Source of the DNA: Shimia sediminis
GTDB taxonomy: Bacteria; Pseudomonadota; Alphaproteobacteria; Rhodobacterales; Rhodobacteraceae
Direction of reading: 5' to 3'
Assembly (NCBI RefSeq): GCF_003990645.1
Contig: NZ_RYZK01000001.1
Location: 806,001 to 870,000 of the forward strand
Length of the DNA: 64,000 bases
Shown here: positions 8,888-17,516 of the stretch, in pieces
Layout of the letters: each line of letters begins with the position of its first letter
How positions within the stretch are numbered: the first letter of the stretch is position 1
Program-made: the position numbers and the translations under genes
The notes under the pieces: model-generated
The model's database searches: none
What the model saw: only the letters and a program-made list of their open reading frames with translations
Told to the model about the DNA's origin: nothing

Positions 8888-8920
8888 ACCGACGTAATAC
8901 CGACGTGATACCGACATAAA
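8888..8920. repeat. Three tandem 11-bp repeats
   Basis: ACCGACGTAAT, ACCGACGTGAT and ACCGACATAAA lie head to tail with exact 11-bp periodicity, roughly one helical turn, 105 bp upstream of the PqiA-like gene start. This is the layout of iterated protein-binding sites. No known regulator consensus was recognised. Confidence 0.7.
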
Positions 8921-9024
8921 ACAGACCCACGTTTTTGCCAAATCCCCCTTGTTTACCTGTCTTTCCGCCCACTTAACGCCGAAGGCGCTTGTTTCCACCG
9001 CGCGCCGTGTTTACCTCTGCCCTC

Positions 9025-9453
9025 ATGATGCTGCGCACTGCCAACCTCGCCCTTTTGATCCTCTACCCGATCGCGTGGTTCGCCCCGCTCCTGCGCGCGG
9101 GCCTTCTCCCGGTCTTCGGCCTCAGCGAAATCTCCATCATCTCCGGCCTGCAAAGCCTATGGGACACCGACCCCGCGCTTGCCCTCCTGGTCACTTTCCT
9201 CGCGATTTTTGCCCCTTATCTCAAGACCATAGGCCTCGCCCTGATCCACTTTGGGCAACTCCGCCGCCGCACCCTGCCTGCGCTCGAAATCCTCGGCAAA
9301 CTCGCCATGGCGGATGTTTTCCTGATCGCGCTCTATGTGGTGCTGGTCAAAGGCGCGGGCTATGTGACCGTGGAAACCGGCTGGGGTCTCTACCTCTTTA
9401 CGGCCTGTGTTTTGACCTCAATCGGCATTAGCCATTTGACCCGCAGGCGTTAG
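9025..9453 (+). CDS. PqiA-like (paraquat-inducible protein A family) membrane protein
   Basis: 142 residues with four predicted membrane helices. The sequence pattern LADVF-type/ALYVVLVKGAG and the repeated LALLILYPIAWFAPLL/LVTFLAIFAPYLKTIGLAL blocks resemble one half of PqiA, an inner-membrane protein linked to lipid transport by Pqi/MCE systems. It is about a third of full PqiA and lacks the cysteine-rich domains. ATG 9025 (or 9028) is preferred over TTG 8989. The stop abuts radA, which starts 17 bp later. Family call is moderate. Confidence 0.55.
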   Translation: MMLRTANLALLILYPIAWFAPLLRAGLLPVFGLSEISIISGLQSLWDTDPALALLVTFLAIFAPYLKTIGLALIHFGQLRRRTLPALEILGKLAMADVFLIALYVVLVKGAGYVTVETGWGLYLFTACVLTSIGISHLTRRR

Positions 9454-9470
9454 TGGTCCAAAACGAGAAC

Positions 9471-10838
9471 ATGGCCAAATCAAAAAACCAGTTCTCCTGC
9501 TCCGCCTGCGGCAACATCACCAACAAATGGTCCGGCCGCTGCGACGCCTGCGGCGAGTGGAATTCCATCGTCGAAGACACCCCCCTGTCGGCAGGTCCCA
9601 AGGCGGCGAGCCTTGGTGCGACCAAGGGCCGGTCGATCCCTCTGACCGACTTGCGCACCGAAGAGATCCCACCGCCCCGTACCCTCTCCGGTCTGGCCGA
9701 GCTGGACCGGGTTCTGGGCGGGGGCCTCGTGCCGTCCAGCGCCATTCTGGTCGGGGGGGATCCGGGCATCGGCAAATCGACTCTGTTGTTGCAGGCAGCG
9801 GCCAACTTTGCCAACAAGGGTCTGAAAACCCTATATGTTTCGGGGGAAGAGGCCAGCGCTCAGGTGCGTATGCGCGCGCAAAGGTTGGACTTGACCAGTG
9901 CCCCGGTGCAGCTCGCGACCGAGACAAACCTGCGCGATATCCTGACCACGCTCGAGACGGAAAAGCCCCAGCTTGCCATCATCGATTCCATCCAGACCAT
10001 GTGGTCCGACAATGTCGGCAGCGCGCCCGGCAGCGTGTCCCAGGTGCGCGCCGCCGCGCACGAGTTGACATCCTTTGCCAAGCGCAAGAACACCGCTGTG
10101 ATCCTGGTTGGCCATGTCACCAAAGATGGCCAGATTGCTGGCCCCCGCGTGGTCGAACATATGGTCGACACGGTGCTCTATTTCGAGGGCGAACGTGGCC
10201 ACCAGTTCCGAATCCTGCGCGCCGTGAAAAACCGCTTTGGCCCGGCGGATGAGATCGGCGTCTTCGAGATGACCGGCAAGGGTCTGGCCGAGGTCATCAA
10301 CCCCTCGGCCCTGTTCCTGTCAGACCGCGGCGAACCTACCCCCGGCAGCGTCGTCTTTGCCGGGATCGAAGGCACCCGCCCCGTCCTGACCGAATTGCAG
10401 GCGCTTGTCGCGCCCAGCCCGCATTCCCAACCCCGCCGCACGGTGGTGGGATGGGATAGTGGCCGCCTCGCCATGATCCTCGCCGTGTTAGAGGCCCGCT
10501 GCGGCATCCCCTTTACCGGTCTCGACGTCTACCTCAACGTCGCCGGCGGCATGAAGATCAACGAACCCGCCGCCGATCTCGCCGTCGCGGCCGCACTATT
10601 GTCTGCGCGGGAAGACGCTGCTTTGCCCGCAGATACCGTGGTTTTTGGCGAAATCAGCCTCTCAGGCGCCCTTCGTGCCGTTGGTCAGACAGAAAACAGG
10701 TTGAAAGAAGCGCAAAAACTTGGTTTCACAACGGCAATCGCTCCGAAGGGCGGCAAATCCCCGTCCGTCGGCGGCATGGCGCTGAAGCACATGGGGGATC
10801 TGGCGACCTTTGTTGGCGAAGTGTTTGGTGCTGGTTAA
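9471..10838 (+). CDS. radA: DNA repair protein RadA
   Basis: DnaB-like ATPase that drives branch migration during recombinational repair. The 455-residue protein starts with a C4 zinc finger (CSACG...CDACGEW), followed by Walker A GGDPGIGKST, the RadA-specific KNRFGPADEIGVF motif and a Lon-protease-like C-terminal domain (GLDVYLNVAGGMKI). ATG 9471 gives the usual MAKSKxQFxC start, while an upstream GTG overlapping the previous stop would add six residues. Full length and intact. Confidence 0.95.
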   Translation: MAKSKNQFSCSACGNITNKWSGRCDACGEWNSIVEDTPLSAGPKAASLGATKGRSIPLTDLRTEEIPPPRTLSGLAELDRVLGGGLVPSSAILVGGDPGIGKSTLLLQAAANFANKGLKTLYVSGEEASAQVRMRAQRLDLTSAPVQLATETNLRDILTTLETEKPQLAIIDSIQTMWSDNVGSAPGSVSQVRAAAHELTSFAKRKNTAVILVGHVTKDGQIAGPRVVEHMVDTVLYFEGERGHQFRILRAVKNRFGPADEIGVFEMTGKGLAEVINPSALFLSDRGEPTPGSVVFAGIEGTRPVLTELQALVAPSPHSQPRRTVVGWDSGRLAMILAVLEARCGIPFTGLDVYLNVAGGMKINEPAADLAVAAALLSAREDAALPADTVVFGEISLSGALRAVGQTENRLKEAQKLGFTTAIAPKGGKSPSVGGMALKHMGDLATFVGEVFGAG

Positions 10839-10881
10839 GGCCCGGTAAGGCCGCCAAAGGACGAAGGGAAGCGAAGAGCGC

Positions 10882-11433
10882 ATGGAAGGTTTCACACTGA
10901 TTGACGGCGTGGTGGCGGGTGTCATTATCGTCTCGGCCCTGTTGGCCTATAGCCGCGGGCTGGTGCGTGAAGGCATGGCAATTGTCGGCTGGGTCGCCGC
11001 TGCTGTGCTGGCGTTTGTCTTTGCCCCACAAGTGGTGCCACTGGTCAAGGAAATCCCCAAAGTGGGAGAGTTCCTCGGCGAAAGCTGTGAACTTTCGGTC
11101 ATTGCCTCGTTTGCCGCTGTTTTTGCACTGGCGCTGGTGGTTGTGTCGCTGTTCACGCCCCTGTTCTCGTCACTGGTCAAGCGTTCGGCGCTTGGCGGGT
11201 TGGATCAGGCGCTGGGGTTCCTGTTCGGCGTGCTGCGTGGCATCCTGCTCGTGGCCATTGCCTTTTTTGTCTATGAAACCGTGGCCACCTCGCAGACCTT
11301 TCCGATTGTCGACGACAGTCGCTCGGCCAAGGTGTTCAGCCGTCTGACCGGTCAGATCGAAGAACGTGACCCTGCACAGGCGCTGGGATGGATCACCCAG
11401 CAGTACGAAGACCTCGTGGGCGTCTGCGAATAG
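10882..11433 (+). CDS. cvpA: CvpA family membrane protein
   Basis: A 183-residue inner-membrane protein of the CvpA family (named for colicin V production in E. coli). It opens with the diagnostic TLIDGVVAGVIIVSALLAYSRGLVREG and has about four membrane helices. The molecular role is not settled, but the gene's conserved position just before purF, kept here, suggests a housekeeping envelope function. A strong intrinsic terminator lies between it and purF, so the two can be transcribed separately. Confidence 0.88.
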   Translation: MEGFTLIDGVVAGVIIVSALLAYSRGLVREGMAIVGWVAAAVLAFVFAPQVVPLVKEIPKVGEFLGESCELSVIASFAAVFALALVVVSLFTPLFSSLVKRSALGGLDQALGFLFGVLRGILLVAIAFFVYETVATSQTFPIVDDSRSAKVFSRLTGQIEERDPAQALGWITQQYEDLVGVCE

Positions 11434-11458
11434 TTTTCCTCAGTTTAATCAAATGGAA

Positions 11459-11484
11459 AGGCCCGCTCATGTGCGGGCTTTTTT
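11459..11484 (+). terminator. Intrinsic terminator after cvpA
   Basis: A perfect 6-bp stem GCCCGC/GCGGGC (11461-11466 and 11473-11478) with a 6-base loop is followed by six T residues (11479-11484). This classic Rho-independent terminator lies 26 bp after the cvpA stop. Confidence 0.9.
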
Positions 11485-11678
11485 GTTCACACCTCTGTTT
11501 TAACTGGTTTGGTAACGCATTGGTTGCGCCAGACAGAACAAGTCCCCTCAAAAAGCCCCGCATTTTCAGTACCGCGACATTTTCGATTGTGATCCTTTGG
11601 TGACAAGCGTGGTTTGACCCCTTATGAGGGGCCTCAAGCCTGCCCAACGGATTCGGAGCACCCGCCTTGTCCACTCTT

Positions 11679-13133
11679 ATGCCGCCTGCCCACCCTTTCG
11701 ATGACGACAAGCTGAAAGAGGAGTGCGGCGTTTTTGGCGTTGTCGGCCTCAAGGATGCTGCAAACTTTGTTGCCCTTGGGCTACATGCCCTGCAACACCG
11801 TGGACAAGAAGCCGGCGGCATCGTCTGTCACCACCCCGAGCACGGCTTTAACAACGCCCGACGCTTTGGCTATGTGCGTGACAACTTTACCAAGGAAAGT
11901 CTGATGAAAACCCTGCCCGGTCCGCTTGCGATCGGGCATGTGCGTTACAGCACCGCAGGTTCCAAGGGCGCGGCCATCCGTGATGTACAACCCTTCTTTG
12001 GCGAGTTCTCCATGGGCGGCGCGGCGATTGCCCATAACGGCAACATCACCAACGCCGATTCCTTGCGCAAGGAACTGATCGAGCGTGGCTCGATTTTTCA
12101 GTCTTCGTCGGATTCCGAATGCATCATTCACCTGATGGCGCGGTCCCTGCAACGCAACATCCCCGAACGCATGGAAGACGCCCTGCGCCGCGTCGAAGGG
12201 GCCTTTTCGGTGGTTGCCATGACCCGCACCAAACTGATTGGTGTGCGCGATCCGCATGGGGTCCGTCCTTTGGTGCTGGGTAAACTTGGCGAAGGCTGGG
12301 TTCTGTCTTCGGAAACCTGCGGCCTCGATATCATCGGCGCGGAATACCTGCGCGAGATCAAACCGGGCGAGATGGTGGTCATCACCGAAGATGGCGGCGT
12401 CGAAAGCTCGTTCCCCTTCCGTCCGCAACCGTCAAAGTTCTGTATCTTCGAACACGTCTATTTCTCGCGTCCCGACAGCATCATTGGCGGCCAGTCGGTT
12501 TATGAAACCCGCCGTCAGATCGGCGTGGAGCTGGCCCGCGAAAACCCGGTCGAGGCTGATCTGGTCTGCGCCGTGCCCGACAGCGGCACGCCCGCCGCGA
12601 TCGGTTTTGCCCACGAGAGCGGCATTCCCTTCGGCATGGGGATCATCCGCAACCAGTACATGGGCCGGACATTCATCGAACCGACCGAGCAGATCCGCAA
12701 CATGGGCGTGCGCCTGAAACTGAATGTCAATCGCTCGCTGATCAGGGGAAAGCGCGTGATCCTCGTGGACGATTCGGTTGTGCGCGGCACTACCAGCCGC
12801 AAGATCAAGGAAATGATCCTTGATGCGGGCGCGGCCGAGGTACACTTCCGCATCGCCTCGCCCCCGACGGCCTGGCCCTGTTTCTACGGTGTCGACACGC
12901 CCCAGCGCGACAAGCTGCTGGCCGCAACCATGACCGAGGATGAGATGGCCGAGCACCTCGCCGTCGACAGCCTCAAGTTCATCTCGCTCGACGGTCTTTA
13001 TCGCGCCGTTGGCGAGGCCCAGGGCCGCGACTCGTCCTGCCCGCAATACTGCGACGCCTGTTTCTCGGGCGAATACCCGGTCGTACCCGCAGACATGATG
13101 GAAAAAGGCTTTGAGATGAAGGCGGCGGAGTGA
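11679..13133 (+). CDS. purF: Amidophosphoribosyltransferase
   Basis: First committed step of purine synthesis: PRPP plus glutamine gives phosphoribosylamine. An N-terminal propeptide of 15 residues precedes the nucleophile Cys16 (EECGVFG). The glutaminase domain is followed by a phosphoribosyltransferase domain with RVILVDDSVVRGTTSRK. Cysteines in CPQYCDAC near the C-terminus mark the iron-sulfur (Bacillus-type) class. I chose ATG 11679 over TTG 11667. Length is 484 residues. The stop overlaps the next gene in a GTGA junction. Confidence 0.95.
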   Translation: MPPAHPFDDDKLKEECGVFGVVGLKDAANFVALGLHALQHRGQEAGGIVCHHPEHGFNNARRFGYVRDNFTKESLMKTLPGPLAIGHVRYSTAGSKGAAIRDVQPFFGEFSMGGAAIAHNGNITNADSLRKELIERGSIFQSSSDSECIIHLMARSLQRNIPERMEDALRRVEGAFSVVAMTRTKLIGVRDPHGVRPLVLGKLGEGWVLSSETCGLDIIGAEYLREIKPGEMVVITEDGGVESSFPFRPQPSKFCIFEHVYFSRPDSIIGGQSVYETRRQIGVELARENPVEADLVCAVPDSGTPAAIGFAHESGIPFGMGIIRNQYMGRTFIEPTEQIRNMGVRLKLNVNRSLIRGKRVILVDDSVVRGTTSRKIKEMILDAGAAEVHFRIASPPTAWPCFYGVDTPQRDKLLAATMTEDEMAEHLAVDSLKFISLDGLYRAVGEAQGRDSSCPQYCDACFSGEYPVVPADMMEKGFEMKAAE

Positions 13134-13525
13134 TTCCACCCAAACTACCTGAAGACATCACTCAAGTGATCACTCACTGGCCAGACACGGCGCAAAAGAC
13201 CTTCCACCATCTGCGCCAAATCATTTTTGACACTGCCGCCTCCAACCCGCAGGTCGCCCCCCTCAGCGAAGCGCTGAAATGGGGGGAGCCCTCTTTCCTT
13301 ACCAAAACAGGCACCACACTGCGCATTGACTGGAAGGCCAGATCACCGGATGAAATCGGCCTCTTTGTGATCTGCCGCACCGACCTGTTGGACCAAATCC
13401 GCGCCATGTATCCAAACGCCTTTCGCTTCGAAGGTACCCGCGCGCTTTACCTGCGCCTCGACGCCCCGATCCCGGAACAGGCGGTCGCCTACCTTGCCAC
13501 CCGCACGCAGACCTACAAGCTATGA
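13130..13525 (+). CDS. DUF1801 domain protein
   Basis: 131 residues with the DUF1801 pattern: ALKWGEPSF near residue 50, followed by RIDWKARSPDEIGLFV and LDQIRAMYPNAFRFEGTRALYL. The family is small, soluble and of unknown biochemical role. GTG 13130 overlaps the purF stop by 4 bp, and its own stop overlaps the next start (ATGA), so purF, this gene and the DUF2199 gene form a tightly coupled trio. Nothing ties it directly to purine synthesis. Confidence 0.75.
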   Translation: MIPPKLPEDITQVITHWPDTAQKTFHHLRQIIFDTAASNPQVAPLSEALKWGEPSFLTKTGTTLRIDWKARSPDEIGLFVICRTDLLDQIRAMYPNAFRFEGTRALYLRLDAPIPEQAVAYLATRTQTYKL

Positions 13526-14091
13526 ACCTTTTGAACCTTGATGCCCGCTGGCGCCGTTTCAACGACGAAGGCCGCAAGTGCCCCTGCTGCGGGCAATCGT
13601 TCAACGGTATCTTCGACATCGGCTATGACCACCCCGATTGCTGGCCACATGGCGCATTGCGGGAAAGCGGCACAGACGATCTGCTGGTTGGCGAGGACCG
13701 GCTGACCGCAGATCTTTGCCGCTGGCAAGAACACCGCTTTATCCGCTGCGTCCTGCCCCTGCCGATCCGTGGCAGTGATGAGGTCTTCAATTTTGGTCCC
13801 TGGGCCAGCGTGCAACCCGACACCTTTTACAGTTACCTGAACGACGCAACAGGCGTGGAATCGGGCTTCAAGGGCGGTGCTGCCTGGCTGATGAACGATC
13901 TGCCCGGCTTTGAAACCCACGACCCCCTCGCCTGCGACCTGCGCCCAGGTCCCGAAGGCCATCGCCCCCAGCTCTTTGCACATGAAGGGCCGCTGGCTGA
14001 GGCTCAGGAGAACGGGCTGAGCTTTGACCAGCTGTTGGACATCTATGCCGCCACCGGCACCGACATCCGGCCACATCTGGCGAACGACTAG
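13522..14091 (+). CDS. DUF2199 domain protein
   Basis: 189 residues beginning with a CPCCG zinc-ribbon-like pair (residues 19-24), then DHPDCWPHG, DLCRWQEHRFIRCVLPLPI and FNFGPWASV, a layout I associate with DUF2199. The function is unknown. It is read from an ATG overlapping the DUF1801 stop. Cytosolic; no signal peptide or membrane segment is visible. Confidence 0.7.
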   Translation: MNLLNLDARWRRFNDEGRKCPCCGQSFNGIFDIGYDHPDCWPHGALRESGTDDLLVGEDRLTADLCRWQEHRFIRCVLPLPIRGSDEVFNFGPWASVQPDTFYSYLNDATGVESGFKGGAAWLMNDLPGFETHDPLACDLRPGPEGHRPQLFAHEGPLAEAQENGLSFDQLLDIYAATGTDIRPHLAND

Positions 14092-14215
14092 CAAGTTGAT
14101 GCTGCAATGCGGCAATTTCCCGCCGACACCCGCAGCATCAGACCTTTCCTTCCCTTCCGCCCCCTGATACCTGCCCGCTTCGACCCCATATCAGGGTCAA
14201 CAGAACAGGTATCTC

Positions 14216-14470
14216 ATGAGCAACAACACCCCAAAGAACGTGGCTGACGAGGCCACCCAAAAAGGCGCGCTTCAACGCGGCACGCTGACCCTGATCGGGA
14301 TCATGGGCAGCTCGGACGCCATGCGTGCGTTGATCATGCTGCCCTCGGGCAAAGTGGTGACGGCGCATGAGGGCGAGACATCCAGCGTTGGCACCGTGGT
14401 CGGCATTGACGAGGCTCGCGTGATCCTGCTCCGCGGGGGCAAAGAACTCACCCTGGAAATGCCCGCCTGA
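14216..14470 (+). CDS. Small GspC/PilP-like domain protein
   Basis: 84 residues, mostly one beta-rich domain: RGTLTLIGIMGSSDAMRALIMLPSGKVVTAHEGETSSVGTVVGIDEARVILLRGGKELTLEMPA without the tail. The rhythm (hydrophobic strand, GS, R-A-L-xx-PSGK, Gly-Asp/Glu turn, V-x-I, repeated V-x-L) resembles the periplasmic HR domain of type II secretion GspC and pilus PilP. Here it stands alone, with no membrane anchor, signal peptide or secretion genes. Function unknown; the similarity is by eye. Confidence 0.6.
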   Translation: MSNNTPKNVADEATQKGALQRGTLTLIGIMGSSDAMRALIMLPSGKVVTAHEGETSSVGTVVGIDEARVILLRGGKELTLEMPA

Positions 14471-14516
14471 GCCTCGACCTCTTGACCTCACCCGCAGAAC
14501 CCCGCACATGGGGGCC

Positions 14517-15161
14517 ATGACCGAAAAGATCGCACTTATCATGGGCGCGTCCCGTGGCCTTGGCGCCGCGCTGGCCGAAGCCCTCGCCCCCGAGTATCAC
14601 ATCGTCGCCGTGGCCCGCACCACCGGCGCATTGGAAGAGCTCGACGACCGCATTCAGGCCAAGGGTGGCAAAGCCACGCTCGCGCCGATGGACATCACCA
14701 ACAAGGACGCCATGGCCCAGCTTTGCCGGTCAATCCATGACCGCTGGGGCAAGGTTGACCTCTGGGTTCACGCCGCCATCCATGGCGCGCCGCTGACACC
14801 TGCGGGGCATATCTCAGAGAAAGACTGGGACAAATCGATTGCCATCAACGTCACGGCGACAGGCATCCTGATCCCTTTCCTGACCCCGCTTCTGGGCGAA
14901 GAGGGCCATGCCGTGTTCTTTGACGACCCACGTGGCGGCGAAAAATTCTTTGGCTCTTACGGGGCCACCAAGGCCGCGCAAATCGCGCTGGCCAAAAGCT
15001 GGCAGGCCGAGAGCGTCAAAACCGGCCCGCGCGTCTCGGTTCTCGCACCATCCGAGATGCCCACCGGCACCCGCGCCCGGTTCTTCCCCGGTCAGGACAA
15101 AGACGCATTGGCGCACCCTCGTGACGAAGCCCAACGCCTGCTGCCCGAAATCACAGGCTGA
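14517..15161 (+). CDS. Short-chain dehydrogenase/reductase
   Basis: A classical SDR of 214 residues. The Rossmann glycine motif GASRGLGAAL is near residue 9 and the catalytic YGATK near residue 148, while the usual NNAG is replaced by a HAAIHG variant. Such enzymes reduce or oxidise alcohol/carbonyl groups with NAD(P)H; the substrate is unknown. ATG 14517, preceded by GGGGG, is favoured over ATG 14508. It stands alone between the GspC/PilP-like gene and the methyltransferase gene. Confidence 0.8.
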   Translation: MTEKIALIMGASRGLGAALAEALAPEYHIVAVARTTGALEELDDRIQAKGGKATLAPMDITNKDAMAQLCRSIHDRWGKVDLWVHAAIHGAPLTPAGHISEKDWDKSIAINVTATGILIPFLTPLLGEEGHAVFFDDPRGGEKFFGSYGATKAAQIALAKSWQAESVKTGPRVSVLAPSEMPTGTRARFFPGQDKDALAHPRDEAQRLLPEITG

Positions 15162-15223
15162 CGCGCGATTGACCCAATTGGCCCGCTGACCTAGCCTTGA
15201 TTTCAGGCAAGGAGGCTCACGCC

Positions 15224-15883
15224 ATGCGCCATTTCGCGTTTTACCGCAGGATCACACAATCGGAACGTCTGGCAGGTGCCTATGACGCGGCTGCGGCCAA
15301 TTGGCAAAAAGGTATCGCCGGGCTTGGCTATCCGGCGGCCTACGCGGCTCTTGCAGAACAGGCCGTCGCGCGTGAGCCAAGCCGCCACGGCGAAACATTG
15401 CTTGACGTAGGAACAGGGTCCGGTGCGATGGGCCTGGCGATGATGCAAGCGCTGCGCCAACACGCAGAAATTGACCTCATGGACATGTCCGAGGAAATGT
15501 TGCGGGCAGCCAAAGCCGCACTTCCCCAAGTACGCAACTGCTTTACCGGGCTGATTGGCAGGGCACGCCTTCCCTCGTCCGCCTATGACCGTGTTTCCTG
15601 CGCTCACGCCATCGAACACGGGTCCGACCCACAGTCTCAGATTGCATGGTTGAAACGTCTTATCCGCCCGGGTGGGCAATTGGTGCTTGCCGTGTCGCGT
15701 CCTCATTGGTGCACTGCGCTGGTGCGCCTGCGGTGGGGACATGCCGCTTACCAACCGAACACCGTGTGCCACTTTCTCGAAGAGCAAGGCTTTGAGGACA
15801 TCCACGTCCACCCACATGCCAAAGGCCCCCCATCGCGAACCAGCTGTGGCTACCTTGCACGTCGGCCGGTTCATGGAACCTGA
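15224..15883 (+). CDS. Class I SAM-dependent methyltransferase
   Basis: 219 residues with SAM-binding motif I LLDVGTGSGAMGLA, an acidic post-I loop (IDLMDMSEEML), and RLIRPGGQLVLAVSR as motif III, the organisation of UbiE/small-molecule methyltransferases. The N-terminal YDAAAANWQKG is typical of that group. A textbook AAGGAGG ribosome-binding site at 15209-15215 fixes the start. The substrate cannot be inferred. The C-terminal 40 residues are histidine- and proline-rich. Confidence 0.78.
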   Translation: MRHFAFYRRITQSERLAGAYDAAAANWQKGIAGLGYPAAYAALAEQAVAREPSRHGETLLDVGTGSGAMGLAMMQALRQHAEIDLMDMSEEMLRAAKAALPQVRNCFTGLIGRARLPSSAYDRVSCAHAIEHGSDPQSQIAWLKRLIRPGGQLVLAVSRPHWCTALVRLRWGHAAYQPNTVCHFLEEQGFEDIHVHPHAKGPPSRTSCGYLARRPVHGT

Positions 15884-15973
15884 ACTCTCACCCACCCAGA
15901 GCTTGCCCCGCCCCCGTTGCTCGCTTAGACACAACCTAAGAGCATTTCGGGGCAGTTTCAGGGGCAAAAACAT

Positions 15974-16756
15974 ATGCGCATTCTCATCACCAATGACGAC
16001 GGCATAAATGCCCCCGGCCTTGCGGTCCTGCACACCATCGCAACCAAGATCGCAGGGGATGCGGACGAGGTCTGGACCGTTGCCCCGGCTTTTGAGCAAT
16101 CCGGCGTTGGCCATTGCATCAGCTATACGCACCCGATGATGGTCTCCAAAATGGGAGAACGCCGCTTTGCCACCGAAGGCAGCCCTGCGGATTGCGTGCT
16201 GGTCGGCATCCACGACGTGATGAAAGACACGCCCCCCGACCTGATCCTGTCCGGCGTGAACCGCGGCAACAACTCGGCTGAAAACACGCTTTACTCCGGC
16301 ACCATCGGCGCCGCACTGGAAGGCGCCTTGCAGGGGGTGCCCTCGATCGCCCTCAGCCAGTATCTCGGCCCGGAAAACTATGACATCGACGACCCGTTCG
16401 AAGCGGCCTCGCAGCATGGGGCCGAGACCATTCGCAAGATCCTCGACGCCACCCCGCAAGAAAGCGCCGATTATCGCCTGTTCTACAACGTGAATTTTCC
16501 GCCTGTGCTGGCCAACAACGTCAAGGGCATCAAGGTTGCGACCCAGGGCTTTCGCCGTGGCACCTGTTTCAGTGTCGAGCCGCACAATTCGCCCTCGGGC
16601 CGTCGGTTCCTGTGGATCAAGGGCGGCAACCAGCGCATCATGACCGAACCGGGATCGGACGCGGCGGCCAACCTTGATGGCTATATCTCGGTCACGCCCA
16701 TGCGCGCCGACCTCACCGCCCATGACACGCTGGACGCGTTGAAAGCCATCGAATGA
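15974..16756 (+). CDS. surE: 5'/3'-nucleotidase SurE
   Basis: Metal-dependent phosphatase that removes phosphate from nucleoside monophosphates. It begins [15 protein letters not shown], where the Asp pair binds the metal, and continues with [25 protein letters not shown], both signatures of the family. Full length at 260 residues. The stop overlaps the pcm start (ATGA), and nlpD follows, reproducing the surE-pcm-nlpD stress/envelope cluster of other proteobacteria, here without rpoS. Confidence 0.95.
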   Translation: MRILITNDDGINAPGLAVLHTIATKIAGDADEVWTVAPAFEQSGVGHCISYTHPMMVSKMGERRFATEGSPADCVLVGIHDVMKDTPPDLILSGVNRGNNSAENTLYSGTIGAALEGALQGVPSIALSQYLGPENYDIDDPFEAASQHGAETIRKILDATPQESADYRLFYNVNFPPVLANNVKGIKVATQGFRRGTCFSVEPHNSPSGRRFLWIKGGNQRIMTEPGSDAAANLDGYISVTPMRADLTAHDTLDALKAIE

Positions 16757-17406
16757 CCGATCCTGCCGCCCTCGCCCAACGCAAGATGCAGTTCCTGTTC
16801 GCGCTGCGCTCTAAGGGCGTGACCGATCAGGCTGTGCTGACGGCGATGGAACGGATCGACAGGGGACCTTTCGTGCGCGGTCTGTTTTCCGAGCGCGCCT
16901 ATGAGGACACGCCGCTGCCCATCGCCTGCGGCCAGACAATCTCGCAGCCTTCCGTGGTGGGCCTGATGACGCAGGCCCTGGACGTCAGCCCGCGCGACAA
17001 GGTGCTCGAGGTGGGCACTGGCTCGGGCTATCAGGCGGCGATCCTCAGCCAGCTGGCGCGCCGGGTCTACACGGTTGATCGCCACAAGCGACTGGTGCGC
17101 GAGGCCCGCGCCATTTTCGAGGCCATGGATCTTGCCAATATCACGGCTTTTTCGTCGGACGGCAGCTTTGGCCTGCCGGATCAGGCCCCCTTTGATCGGA
17201 TCATCGTGACCGCCGCTGCCGAAGACCCTCCGGGTCCGCTTCTTCAACAATTGAAGGTTGGCGGCATCATGGTTGTCCCTGTCGGACAGTCGGATTCGGT
17301 GCAAAGCCTGATCCGGGTGCGCCGCCACGAAGCGGGCTTTGACTATGACGAGATGCGGCCCGTGCGCTTTGTGCCATTGGTCGAGGGGCTTGCGCCGGAC
17401 AGCTGA
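16753..17406 (+). CDS. pcm: Protein-L-isoaspartate O-methyltransferase
   Basis: Repairs age-damaged isoaspartyl residues by methylating them with SAM. The 217-residue protein has motif [16 protein letters not shown] and the characteristic [11 protein letters not shown] and [10 protein letters not shown] segments. The Thr/Ser-rich entry [13 protein letters not shown] that binds the substrate is present. Translation is coupled to surE through a 4-bp overlap. Cytosolic. Confidence 0.93.
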   Translation: MTDPAALAQRKMQFLFALRSKGVTDQAVLTAMERIDRGPFVRGLFSERAYEDTPLPIACGQTISQPSVVGLMTQALDVSPRDKVLEVGTGSGYQAAILSQLARRVYTVDRHKRLVREARAIFEAMDLANITAFSSDGSFGLPDQAPFDRIIVTAAAEDPPGPLLQQLKVGGIMVVPVGQSDSVQSLIRVRRHEAGFDYDEMRPVRFVPLVEGLAPDS

Positions 17407-17516
17407 TCTGGGGCATACCCTGCCTCAGAAGAGGCGAAAACGCCCGGTTCCTGGTAAAGAGTAATGACAAGCCACCACTTGCGTGTTGCAGCAGGGTGGC
17501 AATTGAGGATTTCGAG

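Larger units (their letters stand above)
8739..9024. other. Intergenic region with inverted repeat and 11-bp tandem repeats
   Basis: I find no convincing gene in these 286 bases. They contain the second GTAGGTCGGACA hairpin and three tandem 11-bp units of ACCGACRTRAW type, described separately. The rest shows nothing I can interpret. The promoter of the following gene should lie here, but I could not identify a good -35/-10 pair. Confidence 0.6.
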
